Part shown: piece by piece, positions 26,352 through 35,407 of the stretch | Layout of the letters: every line of letters starts with the position of its first letter | Numbering within the stretch: the stretch's first letter is position 1 | Source of the DNA: Planctomycetales bacterium | GTDB taxonomy: Bacteria > Planctomycetota > Planctomycetia > Isosphaerales > Isosphaeraceae | Assembly (NCBI GenBank): GCA_027451885.1 | Contig: DAIDHX010000105.1 | Span: 35,635 to 99,634 of the forward strand | Length of the DNA: 64,000 nt | Direction of reading: 5' to 3' | The notes under the pieces: generated by a model | Told to the model about the DNA's origin: nothing | The model's input: the letters and a program-made list of their open reading frames with translations, nothing else | Databases searched by the model: none | Translations under genes and position numbers: made by a program

Positions 26352-27773
26352 TCATTCATCGTACTCCGAGATTGGCTCGATCGCAAGCGAACTCGGCGCG
26401 GGCCCGGCCGCAAATCTCCCACGATCGCGCCGAGTCCAGCCCAGGAAGACCAGCGCCCCCAGCGCGATGGCGGCTGCTCCGAAGACGATGATCTCGAGCT
26501 CCATGGTCCCAAGTGCGAACAGCCAGCCCGCGAGGGCGATGAGCGACGCGATGGGGTAAAGCGGGGCTCGAAACCTGAGCCGTCCGGGATCGAGCTTGTG
26601 CACACGATGCAGGGTTGCAATCTGCCCCACGAACTGGACGATGATCCGCGTCGCCAGCAGAGCCGTGATGATGGTCCCCAGGCTGGCGAGACATGCAATC
26701 GCGGCGAGCCCGCCAATGCAAAACAGTGAACGCGCTGGGTAACCTCGTCCCGAATTGGACTCGGCAAAGAATGCGGGAAAATCCCCAGCCCGCGCCGCCG
26801 CTTGTGGCACTCGGCTGGCACCAATCAAGAACGCGTAGAGGCACGCGAACGCCGTCCAGATAATCAGCGCTGTGGCAAGTCCGGCCGCTTGCGGGCCGTG
26901 TACGCGTTCCATCAGGTCACTGACGATATGCCGGGAGGCTGCCACCTGTTCCCAGGGAATCACTCCCAGAATCCCCAGATTCATGACCACGTAAAAGCTT
27001 CCGACGACGAGGATCGAGATCAGAATTGAGCGCGGAATGGCCCGCGCTGGCTGTTCGACCTCGTCAGCCAGGTAGCAGACGTGGTAGTAGCCCAGGAAGT
27101 CGTAGAGCGCGATGGCAAGCGCAAGCCCCAGGCCGCGGGCGTTCTGGATGTCCAGCCGCCAGGCATTTGCGGGGATGTCGAATGCCAGGCGCGGGTCGAA
27201 GTGGAGCAGACCGGTTACCGCGACCCAGATGAGAGTCACGACCACGCCAACCCAGAAAACGACGAGCAGCCGGCCGACCCAGACGATACGCCCGGCCGCG
27301 GCGACGGTCGCGCCGATCATCACCAGGGCGGCTGCGAGTTGATCCCAGCTCACGACCCCGCGTGCGGGAACGCCGAAATCGGCAACCCGCCAGGCCGTCT
27401 GCGAAATGCCAGGCAGCCAGTAACCAAGGTAACGCGCCAGCCCGATGGCTCCCGTGGCCGCTTCCAACGGCCCGCTCACCAGAAACTGCCATACGAACAG
27501 GAACTTGAGCAGGCGGCCGATCCGAAGCGTGCCAAACGCCTGATCGAAATAGTGGTAGGTGCCGCCCGAGCCTGGGTATGCACCCGCTAGCTCACTCCAG
27601 ACCATGCCGTCGGCAAGCGCGACGAGCGCACCCAGAAACCAGCCCACCATGGCCTGTGGGCCTCCCATCGCCCCAATCAGGGTCGGGATGGTGATGAACG
27701 GACCGATCCCCACCATCATCGACATGTTCAGGCAGACCGCCTGGAACAGCGACAGTCCTCGCTCTCGCATCAT
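26352..27773 (-). CDS. APC-superfamily amino acid permease
   Basis: This 473-residue protein has about 12 hydrophobic segments. The N-terminal 'LNMSMMVGIGPFITIPTLIG' carries the GxG-type substrate-backbone motif of TM1. 'SELAGAYPGSGGTYHYF' in TM3 is the hallmark of APC/LAT-like transporters. It probably exchanges or imports an amino acid or a polyamine; the substrate is not inferable. Tandem ATG codons at 27773 and 27770 follow a GGGAGACAGG. The PilZ gene lies 92 bases upstream on the same strand. Confidence 0.9.
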   Translation of the reverse strand: MMRERGLSLFQAVCLNMSMMVGIGPFITIPTLIGAMGGPQAMVGWFLGALVALADGMVWSELAGAYPGSGGTYHYFDQAFGTLRIGRLLKFLFVWQFLVSGPLEAATGAIGLARYLGYWLPGISQTAWRVADFGVPARGVVSWDQLAAALVMIGATVAAAGRIVWVGRLLVVFWVGVVVTLIWVAVTGLLHFDPRLAFDIPANAWRLDIQNARGLGLALAIALYDFLGYYHVCYLADEVEQPARAIPRSILISILVVGSFYVVMNLGILGVIPWEQVAASRHIVSDLMERVHGPQAAGLATALIIWTAFACLYAFLIGASRVPQAAARAGDFPAFFAESNSGRGYPARSLFCIGGLAAIACLASLGTIITALLATRIIVQFVGQIATLHRVHKLDPGRLRFRAPLYPIASLIALAGWLFALGTMELEIIVFGAAAIALGALVFLGWTRRDRGRFAAGPAPSSLAIEPISEYDE

Positions 27774-27865
27774 CCCTGTCTCCCCGACCGAGCGCCCCGC
27801 GCCGATCGGGGAGCTGCGTCCATCCTGGCGAGCGATTCCTCCTGATCAGACGAGGCTGTGACCCC

Positions 27866-28285
27866 TTACTTCCAGAACAGGTCGCGCTCGTGCTCGGGGG
27901 TGTTGTCGCCCGTGGTTTCAACAAAGTGCCCGCCGCCATACACGATCTCGTTGAAGAGATCGTAAGACAACTGTTCGTCGAATCGAATGCCCAGCTTGGC
28001 CGCGCCGAACCACGGCTTCTGAACCGCAACAAACTGGCCTTCCAATCCCTGACCGCCAGCAGCGAACTTGATACAAACGTGCGATCCCAAAGGCGGTGGC
28101 GAAATGCCCGCGGCCTCAATGCGGCATCCCTTCAGCGAAACGTCGAGCACCACGCAATTCACGGTCGAAGACGATGATCCCTTCTGCCAACTGATCTGCG
28201 CGGCCGACAATTTCACCGGATAACGGCAAAACGCTCGCCGCTCAACACCTGCACGCATCGCTCCTACCGCATGTGAAAAGCTCAT
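27866..28285 (-). CDS. PilZ domain protein (c-di-GMP receptor)
   Basis: This 139-residue protein is essentially one PilZ domain. 'ERRAFCRYPV' supplies the RxxxR c-di-GMP-binding motif and 'LDVSLKGCRIE' supplies the D/NxSxxG motif, so ligand binding is likely. No second domain is present, so it probably acts by binding a partner. An alternative start nine codons downstream ('MRAGVERR') is possible. A candidate sigma-70 promoter and a 13-base palindrome lie upstream. It is 92 bases upstream of the APC permease. Confidence 0.87.
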   Translation of the reverse strand: MSFSHAVGAMRAGVERRAFCRYPVKLSAAQISWQKGSSSSTVNCVVLDVSLKGCRIEAAGISPPPLGSHVCIKFAAGGQGLEGQFVAVQKPWFGAAKLGIRFDEQLSYDLFNEIVYGGGHFVETTGDNTPEHERDLFWK

Positions 28286-28300
28286 GGTCTCGCTCGCGCC

Positions 28301-28313
28301 CTGTTGACAACAG
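28301..28313. promoter_or_regulatory. Palindrome upstream of the PilZ gene (possible operator)
   Basis: CTGTTG-A-CAACAG is a perfect 6+6 palindrome with a one-base centre, about 16 bases before the PilZ start and downstream of the candidate promoter. It is short enough to occur by chance, so it is only a candidate regulator site. Confidence 0.25.
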
Positions 28314-28384
28314 ACTCATGAAAGGACGCGGGAGCCTGCGTCCCTGGTGAGCGGCGTCCGACACTTCCGGGTTACCTAATAGTA

Positions 28385-28413
28385 ACCGTAGGTGCCGGTT
28401 TGGTTGCTGTCAA
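28385..28413 (-). promoter_or_regulatory. Candidate sigma-70 promoter for the PilZ gene
   Basis: On the minus strand, TTGACA (28408-28413) is separated by exactly 17 bases from TACGGT (28385-28390). The -35 is perfect; the -10 matches only weakly. It would give a leader of roughly 90 bases before the PilZ start. Confidence 0.35.
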
Positions 28414-28425
28414 CACACCAATCGA

Positions 28426-29706
28426 TTAAACACGTGTCATTACGAGCGATGCGTTTTGTCCGCCGAATCCGAAGCTATTCGAAATGGCGCAGTGGAGCGG
28501 CATTTCGCGCGAGGTGTTGGGCACGTAGTCGAGGTCGCACTCAGGGTCGGGTGTGGCGAGGTTGATGGTGGGGGGCACGACGGCGTCGTGGATCGAAAGC
28601 GCGGTCGCCGCGGCCTCGACAGCGCCTGATGCACCGATGAGGTGGCCGATCATCGATTTTTGGGAGCTCATGGGAATGCGTGAGGCACGCGAGCCAAAGA
28701 CGCGCTTCACGGCGACGGTCTCCATGAGGTCGTTGAGACGGGTGCTGGTGCCGTGGGCGTTGATGTAGTCGATGTCGGAAGCGTTGGTGCGTGCTTCGCG
28801 GAGCGCGGCGGTCATGGACAGGGCAGCGCCGCGGCCTTCGGGCTCGGGCCGGGTGATTCCGAAGGCGTCGAAGGAAGAACCGTACCCCTTGATCTCGGCG
28901 TAAATGGTGGCACCACGGCGGCGAGCACGGCTCAGACTTTCGAGCGTGAGCACGGCCGCCCCCTCCCCCAGAACAAAACCATCGCGCTCGGCGTCGAATG
29001 GACGCGAGACTTCGGCCGGCGGCCGCAGCGAGGAGCTGATGGCTTTCATCGCGGAATAGGCCACGAAGAGCTGCGGATCGAGCCGGCTGTCACAACCCCC
29101 GGCGAGCATCACATCGGCGTCGCCGCGTGCAATCAAGCGGAAAGCTTCTCCAACCGCCTGGGTTCCCGCCGCGCAGGCCGTCACGATCGTGTTGTTCGGC
29201 CCCATCGCCCTGTGCAAGATCGAGATGTGCGCCGCGGCCATGTTCGGCAAATGTTGCAACAGCCAAAGCGGGAAGATGGACTCCGAACGCTCCACGGCGA
29301 AGCGGGCCACATCAAAGCCGCCGTCGGAGCCCACGCTCCGCATGATCGGCCCCACCAGTTCCCCCACGTCCATCGGGGTAATCCCAGCGCCCATGCATAC
29401 GCCGAATCGAGCCGGATCCAGCCGCGCGGTGTCGACGCCCGAATCCTCAACCGCAAGCGCGGCCGCGCCCACGGCAAACCGCACCGCCCGGCTCATCAGC
29501 TTCAGATTCTTGCGGTGCTCACCCAGGTACGGCAGGACGTCGAAGTTCTTAACCTCTCCGGCGATCTTGATCTTCAGCCCCGAGGTATCAAAACTCTCGA
29601 TGTACCCAACCCCCGAGCGGCCTTCGTAGATCGCCTCGCGAAACGCCTTGCGTCCCACGCCATTCGGCGCAACGACGCCAATCCCCGTCACAACCACCCG
29701 GCGCAT
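28426..29706 (-). CDS. Beta-ketoacyl-ACP synthase II (FabF-like)
   Basis: This 426-residue thiolase-fold condensing enzyme has its active-site Cys at about 178 in 'VTACAAGTQAVG'. The two catalytic His lie in 'NAHGTSTRLND' and 'IGHLIGASGAVEA'. It elongates acyl-ACP with malonyl-ACP. It starts at 'MRRVVVTGIGVVAPN' (ATG 29706), with GGGGGAAAC just upstream. No acyl carrier protein, FabG or FabD gene adjoins it, so it could serve fatty-acid or a secondary pathway; the sequence looks like ordinary FabF. It is divergent from the aminotransferase with a 504-base gap. Confidence 0.92.
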   Translation of the reverse strand: MRRVVVTGIGVVAPNGVGRKAFREAIYEGRSGVGYIESFDTSGLKIKIAGEVKNFDVLPYLGEHRKNLKLMSRAVRFAVGAAALAVEDSGVDTARLDPARFGVCMGAGITPMDVGELVGPIMRSVGSDGGFDVARFAVERSESIFPLWLLQHLPNMAAAHISILHRAMGPNNTIVTACAAGTQAVGEAFRLIARGDADVMLAGGCDSRLDPQLFVAYSAMKAISSSLRPPAEVSRPFDAERDGFVLGEGAAVLTLESLSRARRRGATIYAEIKGYGSSFDAFGITRPEPEGRGAALSMTAALREARTNASDIDYINAHGTSTRLNDLMETVAVKRVFGSRASRIPMSSQKSMIGHLIGASGAVEAAATALSIHDAVVPPTINLATPDPECDLDYVPNTSREMPLHCAISNSFGFGGQNASLVMTRV

Positions 29707-30210
29707 TGTTTCCCCCACGCTCTCGTCGCGATCACTCTCGGTGTGCGGGGCAGTCCGTCGTCCTCGAATCCCCTCCTCATCCCTGTACACAGCCAGCGGC
29801 GAACGGTCAGCAGGCCGTGCCTCGATCAACCCTGCTCATGACTCCTGGTCGACTCCCTGCTCCAGCAAAGGCCAGGACTCTCAAGGCAAATCCAGCAACC
29901 GCGGCCGCCAACCGAGGGAATTGACCCGCCAGCCAGCCAGCCGCACAATCTCGAAGGTTGTCGGTCAAAGAGGCATCATCCTGCAAATATCCAATTTGCC
30001 GGACTCCTAGATCTTAACACGCTCATGACCATGGTTCAAGTAAATAGCGCTGTTTAGGGAGTCTGGGAAGCCTTAGACGTCTTCGGCCGAGAAGAATCGT
30101 TTTTCGAGGTCGTTTGGAGTCACCTGGAACCGAGCGGGATTCAATTCGACGATCCCAGGCGAACCGCTCAGCCAGGGTTGGGGTCGGACGCAATGCAAAG
30201 GAGGGGACGA
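29707..30210. other. Divergent intergenic region (504 bases) without a recognised gene
   Basis: It separates the divergent FabF-like and aminotransferase genes and should hold both promoters. There is a short CCAG tandem near 29930-29943 and a small hairpin (CTTCGGCCGAG) near 30080. No convincing -35/-10 pair, RNA gene or small coding region was found. Confidence 0.5.
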
Positions 30211-31404
30211 ATGGGACTTGAGCTGGCATCTCGATCAACGTTGATCGCGCCTTCAGCGACCCTGGCGATGGGGGCGGAAGCAAGAAAACTGAAGGCCCGA
30301 GGCGTGGAAGTGCTCGATTTCGCACTCGGCGAGCCGGACTTCGACACGCCCGCAAATATCCAGGAGGCCGCATTTCGAGCGATTCGCGGCGGCCATACGC
30401 ACTACACGCCGCCAGCCGGTATCCCTGAGCTCCGCGAGGCGGTCGCCTCCCACTACTCAAAACATCATGGGCTCAAGACAGCCGCGGCCCAGGTGGTCAT
30501 CTCGAATGGAGCCAAGCACTCACTCCACAATGCACTCATGGCAGTCTGCGGGCCTGGCGATGAGGTGATCATCCCTGCGCCCTACTGGGTGAGCTATTCC
30601 GACCTGGTCAAGTTGACCGGGGCAACACCCGTGGTGATCCCAACCACCGAGGCGGAGGGTTTCAAACTCACCCCAGAGCGATTCCTGGCGGCCGTGACGC
30701 CAAACACGAAGCTCCTCATGATCAACAGCCCCTCCAACCCGACTGGAGTCGTTTACTCACGCGCGGAGCTCGCTCAGCTCGCGGAGGCCGTACTGAGCAC
30801 GCAGGTTGGCGTCCTTTCCGACGAGATCTACGAGCAGCTCACCTACGGCGACGCCCAGCCTACCTGTTTTGCCACACTGGATCCTCGGCTGCCCGAACGC
30901 ACAATCACAGTTTCCGGCGTGAGCAAAACTTACGCGATGACAGGCTGGCGCATCGGCTGGGCGGTCGCACCCGACGGAGTGTCGCGCTTCATGGGAGACT
31001 TGCAGAGTCAGGAGACGAGCAATCCCTGTTCCGTGAGCCAGTGGGCCGCGCTTGAGGCAATCGCGGGGCCGCAGGATTCGGTCGCCGTGATGAAGGCTGA
31101 ATTCACCAGGCGAAGAGCTCGCGTGCTTGAACGCATCCGTGATCTTCCTGGAATCACCTGTACGCCCCCCGATGGTGCCTTTTACGCGTTCATGAATGTC
31201 AGCACTTACTTTGGAAAAGTCCTCGGCGGCAACCGCATTGAGGATTCCACGGACTTTTGCATGCAGGCGCTTGGCCAGGCTGGTGTCGCGCTTGTCATGG
31301 GCTCGGCATTCGGCGCGGAAGGTTATGCCAGAATGTCGTTTGCGACGAGCTTAACCACCATCGAAAAGGGCTTTGACGCCCTCAAGCGGTTTCTTGTCGA
31401 TTAA
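30211..31404 (+). CDS. Class I/II pyridoxal-phosphate aminotransferase (aspartate aminotransferase-like)
   Basis: This 397-residue fold-type I aminotransferase resembles the thermophile-type AspC (subgroup I-beta/gamma). The start at ATG 30211 is fixed by AAGGAGGGG (30198-30206); a frame extension upstream lacks a ribosome site. Key motifs are 'FALGEPDFDTP', 'YTPPAGIPELREA', 'NSPSNPTGVVYS' and the PLP Lys in 'VSGVSKTYAMTGWRIGW'. It interconverts aspartate/2-oxoglutarate and oxaloacetate/glutamate, possibly also prephenate. The gene is monocistronic as far as can be seen. Confidence 0.94.
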   Translation: MGLELASRSTLIAPSATLAMGAEARKLKARGVEVLDFALGEPDFDTPANIQEAAFRAIRGGHTHYTPPAGIPELREAVASHYSKHHGLKTAAAQVVISNGAKHSLHNALMAVCGPGDEVIIPAPYWVSYSDLVKLTGATPVVIPTTEAEGFKLTPERFLAAVTPNTKLLMINSPSNPTGVVYSRAELAQLAEAVLSTQVGVLSDEIYEQLTYGDAQPTCFATLDPRLPERTITVSGVSKTYAMTGWRIGWAVAPDGVSRFMGDLQSQETSNPCSVSQWAALEAIAGPQDSVAVMKAEFTRRRARVLERIRDLPGITCTPPDGAFYAFMNVSTYFGKVLGGNRIEDSTDFCMQALGQAGVALVMGSAFGAEGYARMSFATSLTTIEKGFDALKRFLVD

Positions 31405-31592
31405 GGAGCATGGGACGGGTCGCGGCAGGTTGAGTGGGCCGGAGCCCTTGCCCAGGAATGGGATTTCGCCCTTGTGGCATATTCAGGAGTGGGTTAGGGT
31501 GCGGCCCCCTCGATAAGGCCGACTCGGCTGCGTTCATCGTCCATAATTCATTGTCGAGCGTTTGCGTACAGGAACCGTGCCGGGAGTAGGTC

Positions 31593-32711
31593 ATGACGGG
31601 ACCTCGGACATCCTGGATGGTGGTCCTCGCCCTGCTGGGTGCGAGCGGTTGTACGCCCGCGTTTAACTTGCGGGGGAATAATCCCGCTCCGGCCACCACG
31701 CTCAAGCAGATTTCGGTCCATGAGTTCGTGGCCAGTCACAACGAGAACGCGGATCGGATCAAGACACTTCAGGCTCGGCCGTCGATTCGGGTTGCGAGCA
31801 CAATGGTGCGCGGGGGGGTCGAGGGCCACCTCTGGCTCGAGAAGCCGCAGAATTTCAAGCTCGTGCTGACCCACATGGGAGCGACCAAGGCCGACCTGGG
31901 CTCAAATGATCGTGAGTTCTGGTTCTGGGTGCAGAACAGGCAGGACAGGTCGATTTACTGGGCGGATCATTCGGATGCGGAGGCGAACGGGCTGGCCGCA
32001 AGTTACCAGCCGGACTGGATCATCGAGGCGCTTGGCATCAAGTCGATCAGCCCCGCGGAAGAGGCAAGGATCACAGCGCGAGAAGGACCGGAGCCCGGTA
32101 CCACCCTCTTCACGTTCGCGGGGGGCTCGAACCCGGCGTATCGCGAGGTCGTGGTGTGGAACCAATCGCGGCGGATCAAGGAGTATTCGCTCTACAGCCG
32201 CGACCGCAAGACCTTGCTTGCGCGGGCGGAGATCAAGAACTACAAGACGCACGAGCTTGAGTCGAATGGCGAAGGGCTGGCTGATACCTGCCATATCCCG
32301 GGGGCAATCCGGCTGGAATGGAAGCCGGAGCAGCTTGCGCTTGATGTCGACATGGATAGCGGAGTGAAGATCAACCAGTTTGACAGCACGAAATCGGCCG
32401 GGCTTTTTGTCGAGCCGAAGGTACCGGGTTACACGCGTGTGAACCTGTCCGAGATGGCGAACATGGCTGCGGAGAAGCCCGAGACGAGGAGTCGAACGAT
32501 GGTCCGAAGGACCATCCCGCCGCCGGTGAGGCGTGACGTCAAGCTGGGGCGGCCAAGCGCGATCGAGGACGAGGCGTCGAATCAACCCGCGGCTTCACGG
32601 CCCTTGCTCGAGCCGGTCATTGGCGCCCCGATGCCCGCGCCGCCGGGTACAGACTGGCAGACAGCCAGCACGGTCGACCGGTCGGGCCTGAGCTCCTCGA
32701 TCGACCGCTAG
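31593..32711 (+). CDS. Outer-envelope lipoprotein, LolA/LolB-like
   Basis: This 372-residue protein has a signal peptide with lipobox 'LGASGC'. Residues about 40-250 read as a LolA-like half-barrel ('VRGGVEGHLWLEKPQNFKLV', 'EFWFWVQNR', 'ADTCHIPGAIRLEW'). The C-terminal 100 residues are Pro/Ser/Arg-rich and probably unstructured. Such lipoproteins are frequent in planctomycetes and may carry lipids or lipoproteins, but this is inferred from fold similarity alone. It is convergent with the ECF sigma gene, with only 15 bases between stops. Confidence 0.7.
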   Translation: MTGPRTSWMVVLALLGASGCTPAFNLRGNNPAPATTLKQISVHEFVASHNENADRIKTLQARPSIRVASTMVRGGVEGHLWLEKPQNFKLVLTHMGATKADLGSNDREFWFWVQNRQDRSIYWADHSDAEANGLAASYQPDWIIEALGIKSISPAEEARITAREGPEPGTTLFTFAGGSNPAYREVVVWNQSRRIKEYSLYSRDRKTLLARAEIKNYKTHELESNGEGLADTCHIPGAIRLEWKPEQLALDVDMDSGVKINQFDSTKSAGLFVEPKVPGYTRVNLSEMANMAAEKPETRSRTMVRRTIPPPVRRDVKLGRPSAIEDEASNQPAASRPLLEPVIGAPMPAPPGTDWQTASTVDRSGLSSSIDR

Positions 32712-32726
32712 GCGCTTACCCACCTC

Positions 32727-33308
32727 CTAGCCCACGCTCCGTTGCTCGGCGGCTTCACGCAGTCGCTGCCGGGCCCGCGCCAGGATCGGCCCCACGGAGT
32801 TTTCCGGAATGCCCATCCGCTTGCCAATCTGACGATAGTTCAGAAACTTGAGATGGTACATGCGCACGATCTCCGCATCGCGTTCCGGGAGATCCTCCAG
32901 CAGACGATGGACCTCATCCGCTGTGAGGATGGACTCAACCTCACCCGATGCTCCGTCGTCGATACTGGCGCGGTGCGCGTTGGTATGCCCAAGCTCTTCT
33001 TCCCTGTGCCGCTTGACGAGCTCCTTTATGCAGGTCCGGCGGGCAATCACCGTCAGATACGTCGGCAGGGAGCTCATTCCCTTGAACCGGCGCAGCACCG
33101 CGTAATTATCATCGACAATCTTGAGGAAGATCTCGGCTGCCACATCCTCGGTGTCCGCCGCGCTCAGGACCCGACTCCGCGCATGCGCCACGTGGCCAAT
33201 CACATGGTAAATGAGCCCCATGTAACGGTCGACGAAGTCGTTCCAGGCGCCGGGTTCCTTGCGAAGGCACCGATCGATCAGTTTGCGATCAATATCCCGC
33301 AGAGGCAC
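32727..33308 (-). CDS. RNA polymerase ECF-type sigma factor
   Basis: This 193-residue protein has sigma regions 2 and 4 only. Region 2 spans about residues 20-95 ('FVDRYMGLIYHVIGHV', 'EDVAAEIFLKIVDD', 'LPTYLTVIARRTC'). Region 4 spans about 130-190 with a helix-turn-helix in 'LNYRQIGKRMGIPENSVGP'. No anti-sigma factor gene adjoins it, so control must be elsewhere. The start ATG follows a GGGAGGCAAAGC stretch. It is divergent from the response regulator. Confidence 0.92.
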   Translation of the reverse strand: MPLRDIDRKLIDRCLRKEPGAWNDFVDRYMGLIYHVIGHVAHARSRVLSAADTEDVAAEIFLKIVDDNYAVLRRFKGMSSLPTYLTVIARRTCIKELVKRHREEELGHTNAHRASIDDGASGEVESILTADEVHRLLEDLPERDAEIVRMYHLKFLNYRQIGKRMGIPENSVGPILARARQRLREAAEQRSVG

Positions 33309-33677
33309 GAGCTTTGCCTCCCTTCAAATGAAGAGAGCTCTGTAGAAGATGGAGGAACCGCGGGTTCAGCGAATTTTTAAAGAAAGCATCCAATTCTAAC
33401 ACGGGAAAAGCCCGGGGCAACGTCCCTGGAGCCGTATCCCGACAGACTTGTGCTCAACCACTCCGTGGACCGTTCCTTTTGTGCGGGATGCATCGGTCGC
33501 ACTGTCCCCAAACGCCGTCCCCTTGTATATTCTAGGCGTCAAAAGCACTTCCGTGACGCCCGCCAGGTTCGGTGGGATCACTGGCCCTGCGGCTTGAGCG
33601 TTGGGCCGGACTGGGTTGACCCGCTCGCTGGCGGCGACCAGGGCCGAGCCCGGGAGTGCCTGAGAGGAGAATGGGAA
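33309..33677. other. Divergent promoter region (369 bases) with an inverted repeat
   Basis: An AT-rich patch lies at 33374-33400 upstream of the sigma gene. TATATT at 33526-33531 is a possible -10 for the response regulator. Just downstream, GGCGTCA (33535-33541) and TGACGCC (33554-33560) form a perfect 7-bp inverted repeat with a 12-base spacer, a plausible operator or leader hairpin. No coding region is supported. Confidence 0.4.
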
Positions 33678-34151
33678 TTGGACGAGCCCTCCCCGCCGCC
33701 CAGGATCGTGATCGCTGACGACAATCACCAGAATGTCGAATTGCTCGAGGCCTATCTCGGCGACTTCGATTGCGAGATTCGGACTGCGCACGACGGCGAG
33801 GAAACGGTCCGCGTGGTCGAGGAGTTCCGTCCCGACCTGCTGCTGCTTGACGTCATGATGCCCAGGCTTTCCGGCTTTGAGGTCTGCCGCAAGTTGCGTG
33901 CGAACGACGCCACGCGCGACCTCTTGATCTTGATGGTGACTGCGCTCAATGAGGCCTCGGACTTCGAGCGTGGGGTGCAGGCAGGTGCGGACGACTTCCT
34001 GACCAAGCCTGTGAACAAGATTGAGCTTCTGTGCCGCATTCGAGGGTTGTTGCGTGTCAAGCATCTGAAGACGCAGCTTGACCGCACGCTGGCGTATCTG
34101 GCCGAGTTTGAGGCCGCGAGCCGGGGCTCGACGAGCGCCCAGATGCCTTGA
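33678..34151 (+). CDS. Stand-alone response regulator (CheY/PleD-like receiver)
   Basis: This 157-residue protein contains one receiver domain: the acidic pair in 'IADDNHQN', phosphoacceptor Asp in 'LLLLDVMMPRLSG', Thr in 'MVTALNEA' and Lys in 'FLTKPVNKIEL'. There is no output domain; about 30 residues of helix follow. The start is set at TTG 33678, eight bases after GGAGA, because no ATG or GTG is in frame nearby. No histidine kinase gene adjoins it. It is followed after 38 bases by the RlmI-like methyltransferase gene, so they may share a transcript without an evident functional link. Confidence 0.88.
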   Translation: MDEPSPPPRIVIADDNHQNVELLEAYLGDFDCEIRTAHDGEETVRVVEEFRPDLLLLDVMMPRLSGFEVCRKLRANDATRDLLILMVTALNEASDFERGVQAGADDFLTKPVNKIELLCRIRGLLRVKHLKTQLDRTLAYLAEFEAASRGSTSAQMP

Positions 34152-34189
34152 TGATCCGCTTGCACACGGCGGACCAGGATTCGTGATCG

Positions 34190-35392
34190 ATGACGCTCGT
34201 TCCGCAGGTCATTCTCAAGCCGCGCAAGGCGCGCCCCTTTTTCGCAGGTCATCCCTGGGTTTTCGAGGCATCGATCGACCGGGTGCCGCGCGGGCTCGAG
34301 CCTGGAGCGGAGGTCGCTGTCCACGCGCGCGAGGGGCAATTCGTGGCGCGCGGGCTCTACAACCCACAAAGCGCGATCCGGGTGCGCCTTTATCGCCTGG
34401 TGGATGAGCCGCTCGATTACGACTTCTGGGCCGAACGGATCACCCGGGCGGTGTCTCTCAGGCGTGATGTGCTCAAGCTGGAGCAGCCTGAAGCCGCTTA
34501 CCGGTTGATCGCAAGCGAGGGAGACGGACTCTCAGGTCTCACCGTCGACCGTTATCACCGCAGCCTGGTTGTGCGCTTTTCCAGCCTCGCGCTCTACCTG
34601 CGCCGCGCAGCTATCCTGGAGATTCTGGAACGGCTGCCGGGGATCGACGGGCTCTGGTCGCGAACCGAGCGCGGCGTTGCGGACCTCGAGGGGTTGCCAC
34701 GCGATGAAGAAACGGCGGTTGCCACGCCGCAAGAACCCCCAATCCTGATCCGTGAGCACGGAATCGTATACCGTATCGACCCCCGCGGCGGCCAGAAAAC
34801 CGGCTTCTACATCGACCAGCGGGAGAATCGCCGCGCCGTGGCCCGCTACTGTGCGGGCCGGAGCGTGCTCGATCTTTTTTGTTACTGCGGCGGTTTCAGT
34901 CTCGCAGCGGCTGTGCTTGGCAGCGCACGGGACGTGCTCGGCGTGGATAGCTCTGCTGCCGCGATCGAACACGCGCGCGAGAACGCGGTACTGAACGGCG
35001 TGGCCGCCGAGCTGGTCCGGTTCGAGGCGGGCGACGTCTTCGAGACCTTGAATCGCCTGCGTTCTCTGGGTGCTCGTTTTGGCGTGGTGATTTGCGACCC
35101 GCCCAAGTACGCACGCCGAGCCCGGGATCTCGACAACGCGCTTAAGCACTACCTGCGCCTGCACAAGGCGGCGATGGATCGCGTTGAGCCTGGGGGACTG
35201 CTGGTCGCCTGCTCCTGCTCTGGATCGGTGGATCGCACAACGTTTGCCCAGGTGCTTGCAGAAGCGGCCGTGCAGACGGGGCGAACGCTTCAGATTCTCG
35301 AAGAGCGCGGCCAGGCGCCTGATCACCCCATCGCGGCAAGCTGCCTCGAAACGGACTATCTCAAGTGCATGATCTGCCGCGTGGCCGACTAG
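34190..35392 (+). CDS. RlmI-like 23S rRNA (cytosine-C5) methyltransferase
   Basis: This 400-residue protein has an N-terminal PUA domain ('KPRKARPFFAGHPWVFEASI'), a middle EEHEE-like segment and a Rossmann methyltransferase. SAM-binding motif I is 'VLDLFCYCGGFSLAA'. Motif IV is 'VICDPPKYARRARDL'. 'FYIDQRENR' and 'CSCSGSVD' are typical of the RlmI/K-L group, which methylates 23S rRNA. It runs convergent with the sulfatase-like gene, with a 15-base gap. The exact target base is not established by sequence alone. Confidence 0.9.
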   Translation: MTLVPQVILKPRKARPFFAGHPWVFEASIDRVPRGLEPGAEVAVHAREGQFVARGLYNPQSAIRVRLYRLVDEPLDYDFWAERITRAVSLRRDVLKLEQPEAAYRLIASEGDGLSGLTVDRYHRSLVVRFSSLALYLRRAAILEILERLPGIDGLWSRTERGVADLEGLPRDEETAVATPQEPPILIREHGIVYRIDPRGGQKTGFYIDQRENRRAVARYCAGRSVLDLFCYCGGFSLAAAVLGSARDVLGVDSSAAAIEHARENAVLNGVAAELVRFEAGDVFETLNRLRSLGARFGVVICDPPKYARRARDLDNALKHYLRLHKAAMDRVEPGGLLVACSCSGSVDRTTFAQVLAEAAVQTGRTLQILEERGQAPDHPIAASCLETDYLKCMICRVAD

Positions 35393-35407
35393 GCCGCCCC
35401 GCACCGC

